DNA of 21,913 nt from assembly GCA_022562335.1 (NCBI GenBank), contig JADFPM010000012.1, positions 1-21,913 of the forward strand, given 5' to 3'. Position numbers and translations under genes: made by a program. The notes under the pieces were generated by a model. The model was not told the origin of the DNA. It made no database searches and saw only the letters and a program-made list of their open reading frames with translations. This DNA comes from Chloroflexota bacterium. GTDB taxonomy: Bacteria; Chloroflexota; Dehalococcoidia; Lucifugimonadales; UBA3495. This document shows positions 15,284-21,913 of this stretch, piece by piece (positions within the stretch are counted from its first letter, which is position 1; every line of letters starts with the position of its first letter).

Positions 15284-16309
15284 CTAGCGGGCCACCGGCG
15301 CGTCCTGACGGACAGAGGCCACGGCCCTAACCTGGTTCATCATATTGCCAAAGTTTTCAAAGGTCAGGGATTGGGGGCCATCGCATAGGGCTAGGTCAGG
15401 ATTGGGGTGGACCTCAACCAGCAAGCCGTGGGCCCCGGCGGCAATCGCCGCCAGCGCCACCGGGGTCACCAGGTACCACTTTCCGGTGCTGTGGCTGGGA
15501 TCGGCCAGGATGGGCAGGTGGCTAAGGCGTTTTATCACGGGGATCGCCGCCACGTCCAACGTGAAACGGGTGAATTGTTCAAATCCTCGAATACCCCGCT
15601 CGCACAGCATGACCTGATCGTTGCCCCGGGCCAAGACGTATTCCGCCGCCAACAGCCACTCCTCGTAGGGGGCGGCCATGCCGCGTTTGATCATCACCGG
15701 TTTACCCGAGTCCCCTACCTCATCCAACAGGCTGTAATTCTGCATGTTGCGGGTGCCGACCTGTAGAATGTCCGCGTATTGGGCCACCGTGTCCACATCG
15801 CCGGGCGCCATGACTTCGGTGATTATGGGCAGGCCCGTCTCTTCTTTGGCCATTTTGAGCAGCTTGAGCCCGTCAAGACCCATGCCGCGGAAGCTGTAGG
15901 GCGAGGTCCTGGGCTTGAACGCGCCGCCCCGCAGGACCGTGGCGCCGGCGGCTTTCACGGCCCTGGCGGTGGAGATCATTTGCTCTTCATCTTCCACCGA
16001 GCAGGGTCCAGCCATGATCACCGGTTCGGGTCCGCCAATGACCACGCTTCCCACCACGACTTTAGAATTATCCGGATGGAACTCTCGGCTGGCCAATTTA
16101 TAGGGCTTGGATATGGGGACCACTTCTGAAACCCCTAACAAGAGCTCCATCTGTTCTTTCAGGTCCGGGGGCACCGTCCCCAACACGCCCACCACGATCC
16201 GCTCTACCCCGTGGAAAACCTGGGCCTTCAGTCCGGAGTTGGCCTCTATCCGCCGCCGCACTTCCTCCAGGTTTTCTTCGGTGCTGTCTTTGGACATTAC
16301 CACTATCAT
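15284..16309 (-). CDS. aroF: 3-deoxy-7-phosphoheptulonate (DAHP) synthase
   Basis: Catalyses condensation of phosphoenolpyruvate and erythrose 4-phosphate, the first step of the shikimate pathway. An N-terminal ferredoxin-like regulatory domain (MIVVMSKDSTEENLEEVRRR to about 70) precedes the barrel. This is the layout of the AroA-beta type from Thermotoga and many Gram-positives. The barrel shows VIMAGPCSVEDEEQM, LRGGAFKPRTSPYSFRG, VGTRNMQNY, PVMIKRGMAA and LPILADPSHSTGK, all family landmarks for PEP and metal binding. I chose ATG 16309 because an AAGGTGG site lies upstream and homologues begin at this strand; the open frame extends 15 residues further. It gives 341 residues. It is the third gene of the trpA-aroH-aroF cluster and is followed by a terminator. 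Confidence 0.95.
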   Translation of the reverse strand: MIVVMSKDSTEENLEEVRRRIEANSGLKAQVFHGVERIVVGVLGTVPPDLKEQMELLLGVSEVVPISKPYKLASREFHPDNSKVVVGSVVIGGPEPVIMAGPCSVEDEEQMISTARAVKAAGATVLRGGAFKPRTSPYSFRGMGLDGLKLLKMAKEETGLPIITEVMAPGDVDTVAQYADILQVGTRNMQNYSLLDEVGDSGKPVMIKRGMAAPYEEWLLAAEYVLARGNDQVMLCERGIRGFEQFTRFTLDVAAIPVIKRLSHLPILADPSHSTGKWYLVTPVALAAIAAGAHGLLVEVHPNPDLALCDGPQSLTFENFGNMMNQVRAVASVRQDAPVAR

Positions 16310-16437
16310 GTTCGAATCCACCTTTGCTCTTTGAACTGGCTGACCGTCTTGCACTTGCCGGTTGGGATAACGATAAAACTCAATGATAACAGCTACTGCC
16401 GTTCATTCGCGGCGGTATGAAACCCGGCTTATTCTCT

Positions 16438-16809
16438 TTACGGTGACTCGACTTCGGCCATCCTGAGCACGTCGGTGCCGTTTAGGTAAAGGTTGACCAA
16501 CTGGTCCGCCTCCAAATCCGTATTCACCAATATCAACACGCGGATACACCCAGCCAAACTTCCGGGAACATCTACCTCGGAACCGCCCATGAGGGCGGTG
16601 GTGGTCCACCCCATCTGGCGCGCCGCGGCGGCTGGGAACCCGGCGTTAAGGTCGGGAGTGGTGGTGAAGTAGACCGCGGCCACGTCCCTTTCTTCGATAT
16701 CATTCGCTTCCACCAGCTTGGCCAGTAGTTCCCCGGTTGCCGCATGTATGGCTTGGGCCGTGTTGGCCTCGGCGATGGTCGCCCCTCTTATGCCCCGGCA
16801 AACCGTCAT
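16438..16809 (-). CDS. aroH: Chorismate mutase, AroH type
   Basis: A 123-residue trimeric-fold chorismate mutase that converts chorismate to prephenate for phenylalanine and tyrosine. Residues match the Bacillus subtilis AroH active site almost number for number: R8 in CRGIRGAT (R7 there), E78 in GSEVDV, R90 in GCIRV and Y108 in NLYL. The Cys75 neighbour is not conserved. An AGGAGG site lies 10 nt before ATG 16809. It sits 30 bp after trpA and 128 bp before aroF on the same strand, so the three are probably co-transcribed, though the longer gap before aroF could hold an extra promoter. Confidence 0.95.
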   Translation of the reverse strand: MTVCRGIRGATIAEANTAQAIHAATGELLAKLVEANDIEERDVAAVYFTTTPDLNAGFPAAAARQMGWTTTALMGGSEVDVPGSLAGCIRVLILVNTDLEADQLVNLYLNGTDVLRMAEVESP

Positions 16810-16839
16810 TCGGTTGGAACCTCCTGATTGGAACCTCCG

Positions 16840-17643
16840 TCAGGGAGCAGGCTTTCCAGCAAGCTCGGCCACCAACTGGCTAGCCCGTTTTATCAACTGG
16901 TTTCGAGGCGATTCTAGCATTACCCTCACTAGGGCGCTACCCACCACGGCGGCATCGGCCTTTCGGCACACATCCACCACGTGCTCCCTTTGCGATATCC
17001 CAAATCCCACCGCCAGGGGGAGGGAAGTCCCGGCGCGGGCCCGCTCCACCAATTCCAAGCCGCGGGAATCAACCTGGTCTCTGGCCCCGGTGACTCCGGT
17101 GAGGCTGATGCAGTAGATAAACCCGGTGGCATCGGCGCAGGCGGCTTTGACGCTTTCATCGGTGCTTGTAGGCGCCAGCAACGGGATAATATGCACCCCT
17201 TTGGGTTCACATTCAGCGGCCAAAGGTTTGACTTCACCATGGGGCAGGTCGACGACGATCACGCCGTCCAATTCCACCCGGCGGGCATCTTCGCCAAATC
17301 TGTCTAACCCGTAGTTATAGATAGGGTTGTAATAGCCCATGAACACCAGTGGGGTATCGGGCACCTTTCCCCTGAGTTTTTCCACCGTCTCGAAACAATC
17401 ATCCAGGGTCACGCCCTGCTGAAGGGCTTTGAAGCTGGACTCTTGGATGACCGGGCCTTCGCCCAGCGGGTCGCTAAAGGGGATCCCCAGCTCTATCCCG
17501 TCGGCCCCGGCTTCCACCAACGCGGGAACCAGCTCCATGGTGGCTTCCAGGTCGGGAAACCCCACAGTCAGAAAAACCAGAAGGCCTGTCCGCTGCTCTC
17601 GACGAATTTCCTCGAATTTCTGCTTTATTCGGTCAGTGTTCAT
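16840..17643 (-). CDS. trpA: Tryptophan synthase alpha subunit
   Basis: A 267-residue TIM barrel that cleaves indole-3-glycerol phosphate to indole and glyceraldehyde 3-phosphate. Landmarks: LLVFLTVGFPDLEATME, AGADGIELGIPFSDPL (catalytic Glu51, equivalent to Glu49 of Salmonella), MGYYNPIYNYGLDRF, GVIVVDLPHGE, FIYCISLTGVTGARD and LAVGFGISQREHV. The second catalytic position, Asp60 in Salmonella, is Glu62 here (GEGP instead of ADGP). trpB, usually adjacent and the physical partner, is not in the window. ATG 17643 has only a weak ribosome site. A palindrome GTATCT-c-AGATAC at 17687-17699 lies 44 bp upstream and could be an operator. It heads the trpA-aroH-aroF cluster. Confidence 0.95.
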   Translation of the reverse strand: MNTDRIKQKFEEIRREQRTGLLVFLTVGFPDLEATMELVPALVEAGADGIELGIPFSDPLGEGPVIQESSFKALQQGVTLDDCFETVEKLRGKVPDTPLVFMGYYNPIYNYGLDRFGEDARRVELDGVIVVDLPHGEVKPLAAECEPKGVHIIPLLAPTSTDESVKAACADATGFIYCISLTGVTGARDQVDSRGLELVERARAGTSLPLAVGFGISQREHVVDVCRKADAAVVGSALVRVMLESPRNQLIKRASQLVAELAGKPAP

Positions 17644-17718
17644 GGTAATCGGCTTCGATTTCGGAACTTCACGCCTTCGAGCAAAGGTATCTCAGATACG
17701 AAATATTGTCCAGACCCG

Positions 17719-18600
17719 CTAAACCAAGAATATGGCCGCCAGCAACGCCAAAGCGTTCTGACCGGCATGGGCCACTATGCCTGGCCATAGGGAACCGGTG
17801 CGCCGGTACAGCCAAGCCAGCATGAATCCGGTGATGAATATGGGAACCAGCACGCCGGGGTCCACATGGAACAAACTAAAGACCAAAGCGCTGGCGGCCA
17901 TGGCTCCCCAGGGCCCCAATCGGGAGACTAACCCGGCAAAAATGAAACCCCGGAAGAATATCTCTTCGGTGATGGGCGTCCAGACCGCCAGGGCTTGGAA
18001 GGTCAAGATCGACGCAATCCCGGGAAAGGCCAGGTCGGAGGGAATATCTGGCGGGACCAGGGGGCCCAGGTTCAGCCAACGCACCAGGGCGGAGTAAATC
18101 CCGGTGGCGGCCAAACTGCCCACCAAGGTTCCCAGCGTGAGCAGGACCGACCATAACAGTCTGGTCCTGGGCAGATTCAAACCCAACGATTGCAGATTGC
18201 CCCGCAAATCTTCCCGGAGGCCGGTCCGGAGATCGCCTCTAAGCCTGACACGAAACCCCTTCAGCCCAAATTGCCACACCACACCGAGGATCACCAAACC
18301 CATGAGATGGCTGCTGGCCCAGACTCGGGCCGCCGTGTCATACCGCCCGGCCAAATCTCCCACCTGGCCCGACAGCAACACTACCGGAATCATGGCAAAG
18401 ACGATGACCAAAACGCCCAGGGCCACCTCGCCGCCGCGCCATGGGGCCAGGTCCGTGGCCGGTGTGGGCGGCGGTTCTCCGTGACCTATCTCGTGGATCA
18501 CCACCGGTGGCGGCGCCGTGCCCGCCGGCAACGCCTTTCCACACTCGCCGCAGAAGGCGTCATGAATCTCAATGGCGTTGCCACAACTGGGGCAGGTCAA
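17719..18600 (-). CDS. CPBP-family intramembrane protease with N-terminal zinc ribbon
   Basis: Counting from TTG 18600 (293 residues), a zinc ribbon opens the protein with Cys at 3, 6, 17 and 20 (CPSCG...FCGECG). A Pro-rich linker and about eight membrane helices follow. The CPBP (Rce1-like glutamic protease) motifs are ITEEIFFRGFIF (EE at 212-213, Arg 217), FSLFHVD (His 245) and GIVAHAGQN (His 278, Asn 282). These proteases act in the membrane on prenylated proteins or bacteriocin peptides; the substrate here is unknown. I chose TTG 18600 because GGAG lies 8 nt upstream and zinc-ribbon proteins normally begin at the first Cys pair. The longer frame to 18714 would start upstream of the apparent promoter at 18672-18680. 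Confidence 0.88.
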   Translation of the reverse strand: MTCPSCGNAIEIHDAFCGECGKALPAGTAPPPVVIHEIGHGEPPPTPATDLAPWRGGEVALGVLVIVFAMIPVVLLSGQVGDLAGRYDTAARVWASSHLMGLVILGVVWQFGLKGFRVRLRGDLRTGLREDLRGNLQSLGLNLPRTRLLWSVLLTLGTLVGSLAATGIYSALVRWLNLGPLVPPDIPSDLAFPGIASILTFQALAVWTPITEEIFFRGFIFAGLVSRLGPWGAMAASALVFSLFHVDPGVLVPIFITGFMLAWLYRRTGSLWPGIVAHAGQNALALLAAIFLV

Positions 18601-18671
18601 ACTTTTATCTCCAACGATCCCGCCGCGGAGGTTAGCTGGGCTCCCCAAAGAGCCTATAGGTACGATAGGTG

Positions 18672-18680
18672 AGTATAGCA
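18672..18680 (-). promoter_or_regulatory. Extended -10 promoter (TGC-TATACT) for the CPBP gene
   Basis: Read on the minus strand, TTGCTGCTATACT contains an extended -10 box identical over nine bases to that at 8231-8239. It is about 72 bp upstream of TTG 18600, which supports that start. No -35 is evident. Confidence 0.5.
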
Positions 18681-18833
18681 GCAACGGGCCGGGCGCCCCC
18701 GGCGGAAGTTTCAACCACTACGGCCCGTCACCCGATTGCGCCGGCGGCCCGGCTCGGCCATAATGACCGGAAGCCCAATGGGTTAAATCCCCGGGATGCT
18801 TTCCCCGCAAATCCCCTAAATACATCGATAGAT

Positions 18834-18975
18834 ACCTCAAAACAATGGTTCGACAAGCCTGTCCTGATCCGCCTGCGGCGGACGAAGGGCTCACCACGAA
18901 CGGAAAGGGTTCTTTCCACCCGTTCGTCCCGAGCCTGTCGAAGGATGGTCCATTTTGGCAAGACGGTTTTGAGAT
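18834..18975. repeat. Palindromic intergenic repeat, copy 2, with terminal inverted repeats
   Basis: Bounded by ACCTCAAAAC (18834-18843) and GTTTTGAGAT (18966-18975), which are inverted copies. Inside are the arms TTCGACAAGCCTGTCCTGA and CCCGTTCGTCCCGAG followed by CCTGTCGAA, also mutually inverted. Compared with copy 1, the stretch GCGTAGC is replaced by a small hairpin TCCGCCTGCGGCGGA. It carries no coding frame, so any movement would need help from elsewhere, as with a MITE. It sits 50 bp before the GatC/AtzG-like gene. Confidence 0.75.
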
Positions 18976-19025
18976 ATATCCTTAGGGATCCCGGCCCAAC
19001 GGCCCGTTACAGGAGAAAGGAGACC

Positions 19026-19232
19026 ATGGCCGCAGATAATCCGATGACCTATGACGCTTTCCTCTCGTTGGCCCAAAATGCCGGGCTAGACATTGGGCCG
19101 GGCGCCGGCGACGCCCACATGGAAGAGCTTTATTCCTACGTCAAGGCCGTGCTCGCCAGCCTGCGTTCCCTGAACGAATTGGACGTCAGCCAGGCCGAGC
19201 CCGACATGGCCTTTATGCCATTTAGAGAGTGA
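19026..19232 (+). CDS. GatC/AtzG-like small amidase partner
   Basis: A 68-residue protein beginning MAADNPMTYDAFLSLAQNAG, with one long helix (EELYSYVKAVLASLRSLNEL) and a tail VSQAEPDMAFMPFRE. The helix-then-EP-tail layout resembles GatC, which wraps around GatA, and AtzG, which does the same for the amidase AtzE. The adjacent amidase is not a typical tRNA-dependent GatA, so the AtzG comparison is closer. AGGAG and GGAGA sites precede ATG 19026, a clear start. It lies 110 bp before the amidase gene. Partnership is inferred from position and shape rather than from strong sequence identity. Confidence 0.7.
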   Translation: MAADNPMTYDAFLSLAQNAGLDIGPGAGDAHMEELYSYVKAVLASLRSLNELDVSQAEPDMAFMPFRE

Positions 19233-19295
19233 CCTGTGGCAGGTGGCCACCGTCCGATAACCTGAGCGCCACTCCGTGGTTTTTGTCGATCCGTT

Positions 19296-19320
19296 CCTCA
19301 GAACGATGGTTTTGAGGTAG
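19296..19320. repeat. Isolated pair of repeat ends (CCTCAgAAC / GTTTTGAGG)
   Basis: CCTCAGAAC, a four-base spacer, then GTTTTGAGGTAG form an imperfect inverted repeat. The stretch GAACGATGGTTTTGAGGTA matches the left end of the 18834 repeat in inverted orientation with two differences. It looks like a repeat with its middle missing, just before the amidase ribosome site. It could also be a small hairpin in the leader. Confidence 0.5.
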
Positions 19321-19342
19321 AGCCCAAAGCAGGAGAATATAA

Positions 19343-20755
19343 ATGGACCCGCTGGAGATCTGCTACATGAGCGCGGGGGAGCTCTCCCCGCTGATCCAGA
19401 ACAAAGAACTCTCCCCGGTGGAGGTCATTCAAGCCCATCTGGACCGCATCCAGGAAACCGAACCGGTGCTCAACTCTTTCATCACATTGCTGCCCGAAGA
19501 GGCCTTAGCGGCCGCCAAAAGGGCCGAGGCCGACATACAAGCGGGGAAGTCCCGCGGGCCGCTGCACGGCATCCCGGTGGCCCTTAAAGACCTGTACAAC
19601 ACGGCTGGGATCCGCACAACCTCGGGCTCCCGGATCTTCGACACCTTCATACCCCAACACGACTGCACCGTCGCGGCCAAATTCAACCAGGCGGGCGCGA
19701 TCTTATTGGGCAAGTTGAACATGCACCAGTTCGCCTACGGTCCCACTGGGGAAAACCCCGATTACGGCCACATGCATAACCCGTGGGACCCGGAGATGGT
19801 GACCGGCGGCTCCAGCGGCGGTTCCGGCTCGGCTACGGCGGCGGGACAGTGCACCATCACCACCGGCAGCGACACCGGCGGGTCCATTCGCATCCCGGCC
19901 GCCCTGTGCGGCATCGTGGGGTTGAAGCCCACCTACGGCCTGGTCAGCCGCTACGGGCTTACTCCCCTGGCCTGGAGCATGGACCACCCGGGACCCATGA
20001 CCCGGACGGTGGAAGACGCCGCCATGGCCATGAACGCCATAGCCGGATACGACCCCAAGGACGTTGCCTCGGCCAAAGTCGAAGTGCCGGACTACACGGC
20101 ATCGCTGACCGGAGACGTGCGCGGGATCCGCATTGGGGTCCCCAAGGAATTTTTTGAAGCGCCCCTGGACCCCCAGATCGGCCGGGCGGTCCGGGATGCC
20201 ATCGCCCTGCTGGAATCCATGGGGGCCCAGGTCCGCGAGGTGGATTTCCCCATGTTCAACGATTCCCAAGCCATCTCCACCGCCATGCTCATGGCCGAGG
20301 CTTCGGCCTATCATAAAGACCTGCTGGCGCGGGACGGCGACAAGCTGTATCCGCCCGTCCGCCTGCGTTTGGAGGCGGGACTGTTCATCACCGCGGCGGA
20401 TTACCTGCGGGCCCAACAGGGCCGGGCGCTTTTTAATCAACAGGCGCGGGACCTGCTCAAAGAAGTGGACCTTTTGGCCGGACCCACCGAGCCGGTGACC
20501 GCTCCCCCGCTTCTGGCGGACCACGTCCAAGCGGGAGAGCATTCCGTGGGCACCACGTCGGCGCTGACCCAGTACACCCGCCCGTACAACATCACCGGCT
20601 TTCCCGCCATATCTATACCGTGCGGCTTCTCCGACACGGGCATGCCCATGGCATTGCAGTTGTGCGGCCGGCCCTTCGACGAGCCCACGGTGCTGCGGGC
20701 TGCCCACGCCTACGAACAAGCCACCGATTGGCACAAGCGCCGCCCGCCGCTGTAA
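19343..20755 (+). CDS. Amidase-signature family hydrolase (AtzE/GatA-like)
   Basis: A 470-residue amidase-signature enzyme with an intact Ser-cisSer-Lys triad: K82 in VALKDLYNTAG, cis-Ser157 in TGGSSGGSGSA and nucleophile S181 in GSDTGGSIRIPAALCG. The 24-residue spacing between the serines is the same as in known members. It hydrolyses an amide to acid and ammonia. The sequence around GKLNMHQFAYGPTGENPDYG differs from the MDEFAMG segment of tRNA-dependent GatA, so I read it as a small-molecule amidase. No gatB is near. AGGAG lies 7 nt before ATG 19343. A GatC/AtzG-like gene precedes it and may be its structural partner. Substrate unknown. Confidence 0.92.
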   Translation: MDPLEICYMSAGELSPLIQNKELSPVEVIQAHLDRIQETEPVLNSFITLLPEEALAAAKRAEADIQAGKSRGPLHGIPVALKDLYNTAGIRTTSGSRIFDTFIPQHDCTVAAKFNQAGAILLGKLNMHQFAYGPTGENPDYGHMHNPWDPEMVTGGSSGGSGSATAAGQCTITTGSDTGGSIRIPAALCGIVGLKPTYGLVSRYGLTPLAWSMDHPGPMTRTVEDAAMAMNAIAGYDPKDVASAKVEVPDYTASLTGDVRGIRIGVPKEFFEAPLDPQIGRAVRDAIALLESMGAQVREVDFPMFNDSQAISTAMLMAEASAYHKDLLARDGDKLYPPVRLRLEAGLFITAADYLRAQQGRALFNQQARDLLKEVDLLAGPTEPVTAPPLLADHVQAGEHSVGTTSALTQYTRPYNITGFPAISIPCGFSDTGMPMALQLCGRPFDEPTVLRAAHAYEQATDWHKRRPPL

Positions 20756-20904
20756 GATATTTCCAGTTTGCATCCGGTTACGGCAGCCGGTTACCTAAGC
20801 CGGTTCCGGCTCGCCGGCCGTCATGAAAGGCCCAGCGTTTCCGGCCTGTGTTTCAAGTTGATGTCCACCACGACTATGGGATGCCGTGGCAACAGGAGCA
20901 GAAT

Positions 20905-21678
20905 TTGGCCCCGATAACCGCCGTCACCTTCGACCTGTGGCAGACCTTGCTGCTGGACAACCGGGAATTGGGCCGGGCCCGCGCCCAGATCAGGCTGGAA
21001 GGCGCCCAAAACGCCCTGCGGGCCTGGGGCAAGGAATTCGACCTTGAATTCCTCCGCGAAGCCTACCGGCTGTGCTACCGCCAATGCCATAAGATCCGCG
21101 AAGACAACCTGGACGTCAGCTTCCGGGAACAGGTGGAGATGTTCATCAACAACATCGAGCCGGGCCTGGTGGAGAAGCTGGATGAGGAGACCATAAAGGA
21201 GATCTACCGCACCTACTCCGATTCGTTCTTCGTCCACCCTCCGGTCCCCCACGCCGATGCCGTGAGGGTGCTGCGCGACGTTAAGTCCATGGGCCTGAAC
21301 ATCGGCCTGATATCAAATACCGGCATGACGCCGGGCGAAGCCTTCCGCAAATACCTGGACCAGCAGGGCATGTTGGAATACTTCGACACCCTGACTTTTT
21401 CCGACGAGGTCAAGCTGTCCAAACCCTCCGACGAGATATTCATGCTGACCCTGCGGTCCATGGGAGCCGAGCCTCACCTGACGGCCCACGTGGGCGATCA
21501 CGTGCAAAACGACGTGGTGGGCGCCAAGCGGTGCGGGTTGAAAACGATCTGGATCACCGGCTTTTATGAGAACGAAAACCCGTCGGACCCCGACTCCCAG
21601 CCCGACGCCACGGTGGCTGACCTGGCTATGGTGGTCCCGGCCCTGGCCCAGTTGGCGGGCAGACCGGCCCCCGCGTGA
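20905..21678 (+). CDS. HAD-superfamily hydrolase
   Basis: A 257-residue haloacid-dehalogenase-fold protein with a helical cap. Motif I is VTFDLWQTLL (nucleophile Asp10), motif II is LISNTG, motif III is the Lys in VKLSKPSDEIF, and motif IV is HVGDHVQNDVVGAK. The residue two after the nucleophile is Trp instead of the general-acid Asp of most phosphatases, which leaves phosphatase activity uncertain. I chose TTG 20905 because AGGAG sits 6 nt upstream and the fold begins directly after it. ATG 20881 (eight residues longer) and GTG 20848 have no ribosome site. It is on the same strand as the amidase but 149 bp away, with only GC-rich CCGGTT repeats between. Confidence 0.88.
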   Translation: MAPITAVTFDLWQTLLLDNRELGRARAQIRLEGAQNALRAWGKEFDLEFLREAYRLCYRQCHKIREDNLDVSFREQVEMFINNIEPGLVEKLDEETIKEIYRTYSDSFFVHPPVPHADAVRVLRDVKSMGLNIGLISNTGMTPGEAFRKYLDQQGMLEYFDTLTFSDEVKLSKPSDEIFMLTLRSMGAEPHLTAHVGDHVQNDVVGAKRCGLKTIWITGFYENENPSDPDSQPDATVADLAMVVPALAQLAGRPAPA

Positions 21679-21805
21679 GGCGGCCCGCCGGTGATTTCGC
21701 CACCAAGGGTCTTACGATGGGGCTTAGATACTTTACAAACCTGGCCATCGATGGTCATTTGCAATACTAGCAAAGGTCATAATCAGGTTTTGAGGCAATG
21801 AACAG

Positions 21806-21913
21806 ATGACCTCAATTAAACGCCACTTCGTGACCGGCATAAGCTCCGTATCTGGAGGTGGGAAGACAGCAGTTACTAAGACGCTGGCTGACCTGCTTCA
21901 GGATGCAGTCACC
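21806..21913 (+). CDS. P-loop kinase, uridine/nicotinamide riboside kinase-like (start only)
   Basis: The first 36 codons run off the window. They read MTSIKRHFVTGISSVSGGGK then TAVTKTLADLL. The GGGKT P-loop after a short strand resembles the start of uridine kinases and nicotinamide riboside kinases (typical GISGVT-x-x-GKT). The segment is too short to fix the substrate. No strong ribosome site is visible. GGTTTTGAGG at 21786-21795 lies just upstream. Confidence 0.65.
   Translation, partial: MTSIKRHFVTGISSVSGGGKTAVTKTLADLLQDAVT

Larger units (their letters stand above)
18601..19025. other. 425-bp divergent region holding a promoter and a palindromic repeat
   Basis: Lies between the minus-strand CPBP gene and the plus-strand GatC/AtzG-like gene. 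It contains the minus-strand extended -10 at 18672-18680 and the palindromic repeat at 18834-18975. Between them (18681-18833) I see no gene or clear signal. Confidence 0.5.

Noticed and set aside
19343..20755. Calling the amidase gatA of the tRNA amidotransferase
   Set aside because: The MDEFAMG-type segment is absent, no gatB is nearby, and the small partner resembles AtzG at least as well as GatC.
20770..20820. CCGGTT repeats after the amidase as a terminator or operator
   Set aside because: GC-rich short repeats without a U tract or consistent stem. I cannot assign them a function.

Overview
The window is about 60% G+C bacterial DNA, gene-dense and mostly transcribed from the minus strand up to about 18.6 kb, then from the plus strand. 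I infer a Chloroflexota-like bacterium (Dehalococcoidia or a SAR202-type relative). The reasons are a FlaH-like ATPase outside an archaeon, a stand-alone molybdenum hydroxylase large subunit, a cytidylate-kinase-like protein and a patchy aro/trp cluster. There is no rRNA or other decisive marker, so the assignment is tentative. I saw no tRNA, rRNA, CRISPR array, transposase or prophage gene.

Layout. 1-120: one copy of a palindromic intergenic repeat. 126-1712 (-): SagB-type tandem nitroreductase. 1745-1781: strong intrinsic terminator. 1855-4474 (-): molybdopterin-binding hydroxylase large subunit followed by a MoaD/ThiS-like sulfur carrier. 4475-5011: apparently non-coding, possibly decayed. 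5012-7812 (-): a three-gene signalling operon (receiver-histidine kinase, receiver-FlaH-like ATPase, single receiver). 7813-8332: long leader region with an extended -10 promoter before a tiny exported peptide (8333-8539, +). 8613-10004 (+): MBL-fold/double-rhodanese gene broken by an in-frame TAA. 10010-12332 (-): rhomboid protease, cytidylate-kinase-like protein and GNAT acetyltransferase. 12661-13443 (+): HpcH/HpaI aldolase. 13515-15101 (-): Na+/H+ antiporter-rhodanese fusion with an in-frame UGA exactly at the catalytic Cys position. 15284-17643 (-): trpA, aroH (chorismate mutase) and aroF (DAHP synthase), closed by a terminator. 17719-18600 (-): zinc-ribbon CPBP protease. 18834-18975: second copy of the palindromic repeat. 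19026-20755 (+): GatC/AtzG-like small protein plus amidase. 20905-21678 (+): HAD hydrolase. 21806-end (+): start of a P-loop kinase.

The most exciting observation is the antiporter-rhodanese gene. The frame stays open and clearly rhodanese-like for 43 codons past the UGA. The UGA falls where homologous loops of the type C-x-C-P-N-E have their second Cys. A hairpin with the geometry of a bacterial SECIS follows 16 nt later. This predicts a selenocysteine rhodanese fused to a cation/proton antiporter. The second point of interest is the receiver-FlaH-like ATPase fusion encoded between two other receiver proteins. It suggests a bacterial phosphorelay feeding an archaellum-type ATPase module.

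How the genes may work together: the trpA-aroH-aroF block covers the entry and branch steps of aromatic amino acid synthesis. The three signalling genes look like one relay. The hydroxylase and the MoaD-like protein probably share a transcript for cofactor supply or a related step. The other genes look like independent housekeeping or accessory functions.
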